Part shown: positions 35,884 through 45,508 of the stretch, piece after piece
Numbering within the stretch: the stretch's first letter is position 1
Layout: every line of letters starts with the position of its first letter
DNA from: Ligustrum vulgare
Taxonomy: Eukaryota > Streptophyta > Magnoliopsida > Lamiales > Oleaceae
Direction of reading: 5' to 3'
DNA: 64,000 nucleotides
Assembly: GCA_963555705.1 (NCBI GenBank)
Contig: OY743171.1
Coordinates: 15,499,352 to 15,563,351, forward strand
Position numbers and translations under genes: made by a program
Notes under the pieces: model-generated
The model's database searches: none
Told to the model about the DNA's origin: nothing
The model's input: only the letters and a program-made list of their open reading frames with translations

Positions 35884-36729
35884 TCTAGTCTTGAAAAAGT
35901 CTTGAAAATTTTGGAGAGTTTCATGGTGTGACCGTATTTAATTTCTTCGGAGTTCTTATATGACTGTTTAATAATGATACAAATTTCTATGGATTCACCC
36001 ATGCATGATTATGGTATTTTCGTGATTAAATATGCCCAACACCTACTGCAACGCAACATGAAGTCCATGCCGATGACATTTAACACTTCCCGTGCAAGGA
36101 TGGACAAAGCTACAACAGTTTTTAAGCATTAACGGCTAAAAAAAATAACATAAGTTAAATAGAAAGGAGAAAGCGTTGTGATCCAATGATAGGTAAAGTT
36201 CGTTGTAATTAATAATCAGTATTGTTGATATTGCCCATGTTTTTTATTTCTAAATATCATGTATAATGGATTGAAAATTAAGAATATATTTCTATTTTTA
36301 GGGATTCAGGTTGACCTTTACTTACATTATATGATGAGAATCATAATGGGCTTGAGGGAACATCGAATATTCAAGCCAAACAAAACTTCAAGTTGCATGG
36401 TCAAGGCCTCCAAGCCGAAAATTGCATGATGAAAGAAGATTCAAGGTTAGTACAAGTGATCAAGCTAAGATATGAGTCAAGAATCAAGTAGAGATGAAAG
36501 AGAATGAGAGGAAAATTTTTAGCCATGTGCTTTCCCTCAGTAAATTAGCTGTGATCGCCAAGTTGCAATTGTAAGAAGCGGAGAATAAAGCATTCAACCA
36601 TGTGATCGCCACATTTAATGGCAAGTGATCGCTTGGTTAATCTGAAATAGGGTTTCTAGATTTTTTTGTTATTTTTTGTTTATAATTGTTTATTTATGTT
36701 TTAGGCCCATTAATGGTGGCTAGGTTATT
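35884..36729. other. Remnant sequence between LTR fragments
   Basis: No protein domain recognised after the primer site. 36300-36660 has aagtgatcgc / tgtgatcgcca phrases. It may be the U3 part of the next LTR fragment, but no TG start with a target duplication was found. Confidence 0.4.
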
Positions 36730-36749
36730 TTAATTTCGTCCCTTACACC

Positions 36750-36757
36750 TATAAAAG
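36750..36757 (+). promoter_or_regulatory. TATA-like box, first copy
   Basis: TATAAAAG in cctataaaaggg; duplicated exactly 196 bp downstream at 36946-36953. Confidence 0.5.
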
Positions 36758-36945
36758 GGATTCATTATTCACTGTAACTCATATTAAGACTTTGATGTTT
36801 AAATAATTATTGAGTGATTCAATACATTAAAAGTGAAGATTTCCTTTATTTCTTAGAACTTATCAATGAGTATAATTTGTTGTGGCATTCAAATTGAACT
36901 TATCAAAGGCGTAGAAAACATTTGTGCTTTCCCGTCCCTTACACC

Positions 36946-36953
36946 TATAAAAG
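36946..36953 (+). promoter_or_regulatory. TATA-like box, second copy
   Basis: Second copy of the TATAAAAG box within the 196-bp tandem duplication. Confidence 0.5.
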
Positions 36954-37200
36954 GGATTCATTATTCACTATAACTCATATTAAGAATTTGATGTTTAAAT
37001 AATTATTGAGTGATTCAATAAATTAAAGGTGAAGATTTCTTTTATTTCTTAGAACTTATCAATGAGTATAATTTGTTGTGGCATTCAAATTGAACTTATC
37101 AAAGGTGCAGACAACTTTTGTGCTTTCCCGCATGTTGGTTCTTTTTTTCGCATCTCAACGGTCTAAAATTTAGAATACCTTAGGTTCTTGTGTCATAAGG

Positions 37201-38187
37201 TCGGGGTCTTCACGTTACCGTCTAAACCAACTTGAATTTGGAACTTTTCAGGCATTCTTCCCAAAAGGATTCACATTATTCATTCTATAAAAATGGTGTC
37301 CCATGATGTGTATATGCCATGTATACATAGGTGACATATAATATGCATTGAATATTACAGGTCCCACTACATATGTCAGGTCACAACACTAAAAATACAT
37401 GTCACATTCAAACATTTGATTGAATGAGGTCACGTGTTGCTGATCTCATTCAATTGTGCATTTGAAGATCACATATATATGAGTCGTCACCCTACTGTAA
37501 GATGTTGATACAACATGATACTTTGCATTAACATATTTTGTGGACAATATAACCAAATGATGAAATCTTTTCTAACAAGTGATAGATCTAGGTACATAAA
37601 TGTTCATTATTTATTGCTGAGGTCACATGTTCGTACAAGCTTTTTACAATTTAGCCATGTATACTGGGCTCCTTAAGTTGATCAGTGTCATAGGACAAGC
37701 TTCATAAGCTATAGTCACATGAGCTAATCCATAATACACAATTTCAATTCAATATGCCAACACTTCAACAAAAAAAATGAATTTTTATTTCTAACAAATG
37801 TTGAATCTGATTCTATGTCACATTGACTGAAATTCAACTGTTTTAGCAAGCATTGAATATACTACTAAAATAAATAGTATGGTAAATTACCTAACTTTGG
37901 TCTAACAGTATAATCATTATTTCCTATTAATTGGTTTTAATGTTAGCTATGTTTTTGCTAATGGAAATCAAACTGGTGCCATGCGGCAATTATGACCATT
38001 GCCTCCACAATGTCCACATTTCACGATCGGTTTCCTTTCAGACAATAATATTTTCCTCTTTTCAACAAGTCTTCCCTAACTCCTCTTTTGATTACAATGT
38101 TTTGGACTTCGTTAGGAATTATCCATACATTTTGGATTTCCACGCGGTATCTTGGTATGCATCCGTGTATGCTTCACATGTGTAATA
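37201..38187. other. AT-rich DNA, left host flank of the hAT element
   Basis: No recognised gene. An 84-residue plus-strand open stretch at 37931-38185 (with CGNYDHCLHNVH) resembles nothing I know. The sequence continues across the hAT insertion at 50320. Confidence 0.45.
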
Positions 38188-38195
38188 GTACGAAC
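38188..38195. repeat. 8-bp target-site duplication GTACGAAC (left)
   Basis: Identical to 50312-50319. The 8-bp length is that made by hAT transposases. Confidence 0.85.
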
Positions 38196-38556
38196 TAGGG
38201 GTGTTTTTCGACGGAACGGATCGCAAATGGGTGTTCCAAGTTTCGTTCCAAAAAATTTTGAAATCAAAATGTTGTTCCAAAATTTTCGGAATACACAAAT
38301 TTCATTCCAAACCGAAATTCGAAAAATTTCGGAAATGTCCCTTATTTCTTATTTTATCAAGATTTATAATAATTTTTAAGTATATGAAAAAGATATTCAG
38401 GAAATTGAATGTTTGAAACTGGATGAGTTCAAAATTTCAATTAGTCAAAAACTATAATCAAAGTTAGAAACCACAAAAAATAACATAACATCTATAAATA
38501 GATTTAACATAAATTTTTCATCATGATCCAATAAAATAAAAATTAACAACGATAAT

Positions 38557-39232
38557 TGTTGAAACCGGGCCCAAAGGAAGGCACGGTGATCCACCAGCAG
38601 GGGCCCAATAGAGGCCCAATGGACCTTGACCCACAGCTAAGGCCTCACGTTGGGACAATTGCCGAGGTGGTACGTCAAGGAAACCTCTCTAGCCGACCTG
38701 GTTAAACGCATAGCCGATGTGCTTTATGCTCATCCGGGGCGCTTTATAGCGTTGACCAGAAGAGAGATGGAGTAAGTGATGAGACGTTACCTTTACTAAG
38801 ATGTGACAGGCGTCCATCCCCTACAAAACGTAGCAATGATTACAGTCAAAAAGCAAGGTTGTCACCTCCAAGAGCTAGGGTGAAGACAAGTGTAAAGTAC
38901 GACACGTGTCATGATCCGATGCAACAAGTTCCTCTATAAATGGAGCACGATTGTCTCCAAAAAGGGGGTTAGCATTTTTTCTCACCCTTAACAATATATA
39001 TATATCTCTCTCACTCTCCTTTTTCTTTCTTCTACAGATTTTATATCTCCCGCATCCAACATATATTTACCTAAAAGTGAGTACTGACTTAGGCATCGGA
39101 GTGCAAACGGGAGTCACCTCGACCCCCTTTTGCAAACTGATTGTTTGTCACAGTGCGCAGGAGATCCACGTGTTCAAGAGGGAGGAGCTGAGATGTGTTG
39201 GTCCAAGATCCATCCAGATTTTGTGGTCAACA
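38557..39232 (+). repeat. 5' LTR of element 2
   Basis: Near-identical to 49093-49766. Contains TATAAAT at 38935-38941. Confidence 0.92.
38935..38941 (+). promoter_or_regulatory. TATA box of element 2 5' LTR
   Basis: TATAAAT in gttcctctataaatggagc, a context shared with the LTRs of element 1. Confidence 0.65.
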
Positions 39233-39236
39233 TTTC

Positions 39237-39253
39237 GGCGTCGTCTGTGGGAA
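39237..39253 (+). other. Primer-binding-site-like sequence of element 2
   Basis: cggcgtcgtctgtggga begins a few bases after the 5' LTR. Element 1 has tggcgccgtctgtggga. tRNA not assigned. Confidence 0.55.
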
Positions 39254-39344
39254 ACCATACTGCTAACCACGAAAACACATGGTAAAAAGCCACACATAGA
39301 AAGGTAGTCCTGAAAAAGGACGAAGAACCTCTCACGAAAGAACG

Positions 39345-39770
39345 GATAACTGCAAAGAGCTTTGAAAGATAAGCCGGTTGGCCTTGAAAAAGGCAAGAAC
39401 TTTGAAAGATAAGCCGGTTGACCTTGAAAAAGGTAAGAGTTTTGAAAGATAAGCCGGTTGGCCTTGAAAAAGGCAAGAGCTTTGAAAAATAAGCTGGTTA
39501 ACCTTGAAAAAGGTGTAGAGCTTTGAAACGCAAGTTTGTGAACCTTGAAAAAGGTAAGGAACTTTGAAACGCAAGTTCGTGGACCCTTGAAAAAGGCTTA
39601 AAACTTTGAAACACAAGTGTATTCACCTTGAAAATGGCATAACACTTCGAAATATAAGTTTAAACAACCTTGGAAAAAGCGTATAACTTTGAGATATAAG
39701 TTTAGCAACCTTGGAAAAGACGGGGATTTTCGAAACGAAAGTCCACTCATCCTTGAAAGACTAGATAAGA
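39345..39770 (+). repeat. Leader tandem array of element 2 (~39-bp units)
   Basis: About ten copies of an (a/g)actttgaaa..aagcc(g)gttggccttgaaaaaggcaag unit. Early copies are nearly identical and later ones diverge. Each unit holds a small inverted motif, gccttgaaaaaggc. Related to array C of element 1. Confidence 0.9.
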
Positions 39771-39789
39771 TTAAGGAATTTCCCTAAAC

Positions 39790-41148
39790 ATGAACAAAAG
39801 TGATGGTGATGTTAACCCCCGTAGGGGAAGAAGTGGCCAACACAGCGAGGGCGAGGTTCCTCAAGGACTCCATGAAAACGCCAATGAGGAAGTGGCACAA
39901 CCCAACCCACCTCCCCGACACCGAAATCGTCGCATGATGCGTGACATGACACGCATGGCGGCTCAAATGCTGGAGATGCAGAAGAAACAGATAGAACAGA
40001 CTGCTGCAATGAATGCCTTTATGGCCAGAGGGTATGTTATGAACGAACCCGTGATGCCTCAGCAATACCCACAGCCACATTATTCACCATCTGAGACGGC
40101 CACTGCCTCGTATTATTATCAAGATCCACAGGCATATGCCGAGGTAGAATCTGAGCCCTCCTACAAGCGAGACCCGGAGCATGAAACACATGAAGAACAA
40201 AACCCACTCCCACCTAGACACAGGGAGGCTTCTCCCGCAAAATCCGGCAATGTCTTTATCCGAATAGGAGGGTTATTCAGGGGCCAACGACGGGGGCAAA
40301 CGGACCCAGGTCGGCACAATGCCGCAGAGCCTAGAAATAGGCGGGAGCGACGTGCTGAAGAAGCCTTGTCTCATGGTCAAGTGTATAGGGACCAACATGG
40401 TACGGGAGCAGAAAGGTTGGCATCAGCACATGAGCCTAGGAATAGGCAGGAAAGAAGAGCCGAAGCAGTTCGGACAAGGTCTCGCAACGAGTTACCAACC
40501 CACGGAAGGCTAAACCACGGCCATGTTTTGCCACCACAAAGGCAAGAGTATGATCCGCTGCTCTACGACCAATACCATGGTCCAATGTATTCCGGTCACG
40601 ATGAAAACAGTGAATTGCCCTCTTACGAGTTGGATGACGAAGAGGAAGTAAGTCTCTTCACAGAGGGCCTCCGTAGATTCCCCGTACCTCATGACTTTGA
40701 GATGCCAGAAATAGAAAAATACTCTGGCCGAGGTGATCCTGATGATCACCTGTTAAATTATCGCGCCAGCATGGAAATAGCCGAAGCCACCTCGGCATTG
40801 AAATGTAAAGCATTTGCTTTAACCCTTGAGGGAAGTACCATATGATGGTATAAATAACTCCCTCCTGGCAGCATTCACAGTTGGAGAGATATGAAGACGG
40901 CTTTTAAAAATGGCTTTGTTTCCTCCAGGCCTGGCCAGCTCCCGCTCCAACGCCTTCGGGATCTGAGGCAAGGAAGGGACGAGTCTCTGAAAAGTTACCT
41001 AGCTAGATTTACTGAAGAGATGCATATCTGCAAAAATATCACAGAAGCGGAGATGTTTTCCGCTTTAAAAGGAGGGCTAGATATGACCAGCATGTTCTGG
41101 AGGGAGTCCGGAGCAGGAAACCAAGGGATTAAAATACCCTGGTAGACC
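39790..41148 (+). pseudogene. gag: gag of element 2, interrupted
   Basis: Structural capsid polyprotein. Opens MNKSDGDVNPRRGR at 39790. A hydrophilic N-terminus with a short helix (TRMAAQMLEMQKKQIEQ) and Arg/Glu-rich repeats is followed by the retrotransposon gag core beginning RRFPVPHDFEMPEIEKYSG. The frame is cut by TGA (40843-40845) and TAA (40855-40857), on either side of WYK. It continues in the same frame through WRDMKTAFKNGF and GRDESLKSYLARFTEEM to 41145, where a frameshift passes it to the next segment. No functional Gag is possible without suppression and shifting. Confidence 0.85.
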
Positions 41149-41150
41149 TG

Positions 41151-42527
41151 ATGAAGGAAGAGATTGTATCGAAGGAAATGGCTAGGGCCAGAGATAATCA
41201 TCCCCAAAGGAGATATAACCTTGGATATTCCAATGAAGCGGACCTCAAGAAAGGAGGAAACAAGGATAGGGTCGGCGGTAACCGAGGTGGCGCACCTCGT
41301 CCATTTCCAGGGATAGGATCTAGCTTTGCAGCAGAAATTACGGAAGCTATCCCTCACTTGCACTCTAACACCCCTTCTCAAAATCCTCCCACGGCTCAAG
41401 GGAGAGTGGAAAGCGGGGGAAGTGGAAAACAGTCCATGATTGGGGCTTACTGCGCCTATCACAGATATTACGGTCACGCAACGGAGGATTGCAGGGAAAT
41501 CCACATATTAGCTGAACAAAAGGCACAGGGGAGAAGGGGAGGTGACTTTCCCCCCGACACAGGGAGAATTCAAAAATCTGGTGGTCAGAAGTTCAACCGA
41601 GCTGATAGGAGAGCTCCGTGGAAGAACTCAACTAAGGAAATAATTGACAATCGTCAAAGAGACAGGAATAAGGGCCAGGATACCGCCTCGGCGCATGCTA
41701 AAGATACACGGGAACCACCTATACCTGTGGCCGACCTCCCCATTCGTGAAATCGACACAATACTGGGAGGCCCCCACCAAGGTGGGAACACAAACAACTC
41801 CCAAAAGAGGTATATAAGAGAGGCCAAGCAGCCCGCCAACGTGAATTATCATATCCATTCACATCCTGTTGGGATGCCTCGGACGGAGCCAATCACATTC
41901 ACCAAAGATGATGCCATTGGAGTACATTTCCCCCACAACGACGCATTGGTTATCAGGGTAGTGGTGGCTCAGAATGGGTTATCACGGATGATGGTTGATG
42001 ATGGTGCCTCGGTAAATGTAATTTACAGGGTAACGTTCGATAAAATGGGGATTAGCACTCCCCTTATTCAGGTCCCAGATCCAATATATGGATTCACGGG
42101 AGACAGCATAACCTCCAGAGGGTCCATAACCCTAATAACTGAGGTGGGGCAAGCACCAACTATTTCCAGAATACCCATGAAATTTTTGGTTGTGGACAAA
42201 ATCTCCTCCTATCATGGCTCAATTGGGAGACCAGGTCTCATTGACTTGGGGGCTGCAACACATACGAAATACATTTGCATGAAATTCCCCACGGAGCATG
42301 GCGTTGCAACTGTAAGGGGAAGCCAAACTGAGTCGCGGTCCTGTTACACGAACGCAATCCGAAAGTCTCAAGATCGAAGCTTGAACATGATTAGCGATGT
42401 AGCCATGGCCGAGGCTGTTCCAGACCCTGAAAGATTGGGTGGAGAGCTCTTTGAAAATAAGGACATCACGATGACACTAGAAGAATACTTGGAAGATCTA
42501 GACCCAAGAATTGTAGGAAACAATTGA
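41151..42527 (+). pseudogene. Gag C-terminus with zinc knuckle plus aspartic protease of element 2
   Basis: 458 codons open in one frame, continuous with gag after a frameshift at about 41140. Residues about 101-114 are CAYHRYYGHATEDC, the C-x2-H-x4-H-x4-C nucleic-acid-binding knuckle typical of Tat/Athila-type gag. The retropepsin active site is RMMVDDGASVNVIY (about residues 280-293, DNA near 41990-42030), where DDGAS replaces the generic DTGS, with a protease-like IYGFTGDSI block after it. It stops at TGA 42525-42527; translation beyond would enter RT. Confidence 0.85.
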
Positions 42528-42692
42528 TCCACCTCGGCAGAAAGGCTGGAATGCTTCGGCATAGACCCACACGACCTAGTCAAGGAATTGCATATTGGGT
42601 TGGATTCACCAATTGAATGCAAAGATCAATTGAAGAATTTCTTACTTAAAAGTCTCAATGTATTCGCATGGAAGCATGGCGACATGGTTTAA
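42528..42692 (+). pseudogene. Reverse transcriptase N-terminal remnant of element 2
   Basis: In frame with the protease after one stop. Residues resemble the entry to Ty3/Gypsy RT (ECFGIDPHDLVKELHIGL, then VFAWKHGDM, the usual FAW..EDM box). It ends at TAA 42690-42692. The palm, the YxDD motif, the connection and the start of RNase H are missing: from about 42690 the sequence is already mid-RNase H. Deletion inferred from family architecture. Confidence 0.8.
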
Positions 42693-43010
42693 ACTACACA
42701 GTGCGATCCGCTTTGAATTCAAAGCCTCAAACAATGTTGCTGAGTATGAGGCGTTATTTGTTGGGCTAAGAATTGCAAAAGCTCTGAAGATCGGATCCAT
42801 AGTGGCAAATAGTGATTCGCAGCTCGTTGTAAGTCAATTCAATGGGCAATTTTCTGCCAAAGAGACTTCTATGGTCGCTTACTTGAAGAAAGTAAGAGAT
42901 TTGGCTGTGCACTTCGGAAAAATGGAGTTACAGCACATCCCCAGAGAAGAAAATTCCAACGCTGATGCTCTGTCCAAACTAGCAAGCAGCAGTAATTCAG
43001 AGCTACTTAA
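42693..43010 (+). pseudogene. RNase H domain of element 2 (N-truncated)
   Basis: Reads FKASNNVAEYEALFVGLRIA (catalytic Glu), VANSDSQLVVSQFNGQF (catalytic Asp) and EENSNADALSKLAS (final Asp), the type I RNase H pattern of plant Gypsy elements. The first catalytic Asp-Gly segment is lost with the upstream deletion. Open in one frame with the integrase N-terminus to 43536. Confidence 0.85.
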
Positions 43011-43099
43011 TCTAATCCCAGTTGAGCCCATGTTGACTTCTTCTATTGAGCCAGGACTGGAGATTTTGACAGTAGAAGAAGAGGGATCCTGGATGAATC

Positions 43100-44325
43100 C
43101 CCTGATCGCATATTTTAAGCACCAAACAGTGCCAAACGAGCCAGAGGCAGCTCGGAAATTACAAAAATATGCTGCAAATTTCTTGCTCTTGGATGATCTA
43201 CTTTATAAACGAATCTACACCTCCCCATTACTAAGATGTGTGGGGCCTGAAGAAGGTCGATATGTAATGAGAGAAATCCATGAGGGCATATGTGGCAACC
43301 ATGCCGGGGCGTTATCGCTAGCTCGGAAAGCCCTCAAACAGGGATATTTTTGGCCTACTATGCGAAAGGATTCCCATGACTTCGTTCGCAAGTGCGATAA
43401 ATGCCAAAGACATGCAACCATACCACATCAGCCACATCACAAGCTAACTGTGGTAACTAGCCCTTGGCCTTTTGCAAAATGGGGGTTGACATTATTGGGC
43501 CTATGCCTAGGGGTACTGGTAACAATTGCTTCGTGATAGTAGCAATTGATTACTTCACCAAGTGGGTCGAAGCGGAACCTTTGATGAGAATCACCGAGGC
43601 CAACACCACCAAGTTCATTTGGAAAAATATCATCTGCCGGTTTGGGGTACCGCACTCGCTGATTAGTGACAATGCGAAACAGTTCAAAAACAGAAGTGTC
43701 GATGAGTTATGCGACGATTTGGGAATTAGGAAACTATTCTCATCTCCACATCACCCACAGGCCAACGGAAAGGTCGAAGCTGTGAACAAAACCATAAAAA
43801 ATACCTTGAAAAGGAAGTTGAAATTCAAAAAGGGCGCATGGGTAGATGAACTCCCACAAGTACTATGGGCACTTCGAACCACCTCCCACACTGCTACAGG
43901 TGAAACGCCTTTCTCATTAGCGTACGAGGCTGAGGCGGTACGCCCCGTTGAAATTGGGATCCCTTCGCTTCGTCAAATCCATTACGAAGAAGTTAGAAAC
44001 GAGGAAGCACAAAGGGCCGGTTTAGATTTCCTCATGGAGAAGCGAAGTGATTCCCCGGGTGGTGATGGCCGGGTACCATAAAAAGATGGCTCGATACTAC
44101 AACAAAAGAGTGAAGAGTCGACGCTTTAATATTGGGGACTTGGTTCTCAAAAAGGTCCTTCCTTCAACACAGGAACCAGGAGTAGGGACTTTAGGTCCTA
44201 ACTGGGAAGGCCCTTACAAAGTATTCGCCGAGGTGGTGCCTGGAACATACATGGTTGAAGACCTGTCTGGAGTACCCCTATGTAATCCTTGGAATACGGA
44301 CCACATTCGTCGTTATTTTCAATAA
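43100..44325 (+). pseudogene. Integrase of element 2, two frameshifts
   Basis: Inserts element cDNA into host DNA. The zinc-binding region (HEGICGNHAG ... CDKCQRH) lies at about 43275-43420. Core catalytic residues are visible: Asp in GVDIIGPMP, Asp in LISDNAKQF, Glu in QANGKVEAVNKT. The C-terminal domain ends WEGPYKVFAEV ... PWNTDHIRRYFQ with stop at 44323-44325. The frame changes at about 43480 and 44060, so three overlapping open pieces (to 43536, 43464-44081, 44047-44325) make up one former protein. Catalytic residues survive, suggesting fairly recent inactivation. Confidence 0.9.
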
Positions 44326-45508
44326 ACTAAATTCCTCCTCAATGATTGCAACATTATCATATGGTTTCATAAAACTGTGGGTCAGCTGCGTTGAAAATTA
44401 CGTTAAATTCTATATTAGACAAACGTAATGGATAAATGCAAGTTCCAAAATTACTTTGGTCATGACACCATACGCCCCGCTATGCATAAAATTGTTGAAA
44501 ACAAGGGACTCTTATAAAGCCCACACGGCGATCACTGCGTAAGAATTGAGTGCGCTAGCACCGTAAAAGTGTTAGTACAACCGAAACTGTGTATGCATAT
44601 CTTACAAAGTATGACTTAGATACGTTCAAATGTTTGTCAAAATTAGATCTCACTGGTAAGCATAAATGCCTCAAACCACTCAGATCTGAGGGACTATACT
44701 CATTAACCATGCAATACGTTCATACGACATTTGTGTTTAAAAGCATTCATAGTTAGCCAAATGTTTTCATATAAAATGGAACTCTTGATTAGGGTCAGAT
44801 ATAATCAGCAAACGTGGATGCATTAAGTTAGTTCGTACACACAGAATGCTCTCTTAAGTGTTAAACGTTTCCGCAAAATGGTTGATACTTTCAAACATAC
44901 ATTCAGACGAAGCATTTGCAAGACATGTGTACTAAGTACTGTGTAATCAAGCATAAAGGATAAACGTAAAAGTTCCTATATTGTATTGGTTGCAAAACCA
45001 CATGCCTCCGCCAAGCGCGAACTTTGTTAAAAACGAAGGACCCCTGTGAGCTTACACTACGACCACTACGTACGGATTGAAAATGTTCACGCCATTAACA
45101 GAAGTTCATACAAAATTGTATATGTAGGTGTTACAGAGTATAAGGTAAAATTGCTCAAAAGTTGGTCAGAATCAGACCTAATTAGAAAACGTGGATACAT
45201 TAACCTTGTTAGATCTGGGGGATTAGAGTACACATCTTATCATACAATTCAAGTGCATTTTACATCATCATACAAGACATTTACAACTACAAGGCATCCG
45301 CACTTGTAAACACTCATGCTTAAACAGTTTGAAACGTTGCTGCCAAAATACTGGACAAAATATAAATTAGTCATTTCATTCATAAAATTAAGGCATTTAC
45401 AAACTGAAGGAATGATACATTTACAATGTCAGGTGCTGGGGCACTTAAAAAAAAAACAACAACAACAACAAAACAAAAACCTAACGGTAGGGCAAAGATA
45501 GGAGAGGA
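44326..45508. repeat. Post-pol spacer of element 2 with diverged tandem duplication
   Basis: Two diverged copies, about 44450-44760 and 45000-45260, share aacaagggactcttataaagc-like, cgtacggattgaaaatg-like and gttagatctg(g)gggatta-like phrases. This matches the 470-484-bp duplication of element 1 in inverted orientation relative to the window. An A-rich/caa run lies at 45448-45475. No coding signal. Confidence 0.6.

Larger units (their letters stand above)
36730..37200 (+). mobile_element. LTR fragment with duplicated promoter region
   Basis: Contains two tandem copies (period 196 bp; 36737-36932 and 36933-37128) of a tract with cctataaaaggg, attcattattcac and then gaacttatcaa ... gtggcattcaaattgaacttatcaaagg. 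TATA, a start region and a U5-like tail fit an LTR R-U5 segment. The tail motif also occurs at 55480-55560 and, inverted, at 51890-51990. Confidence 0.6.

Noticed and set aside
37931..38185. 84-residue plus-strand frame as a host gene
   Set aside because: No homology pattern, no intron or promoter context, and it runs up to the hAT target site by chance.
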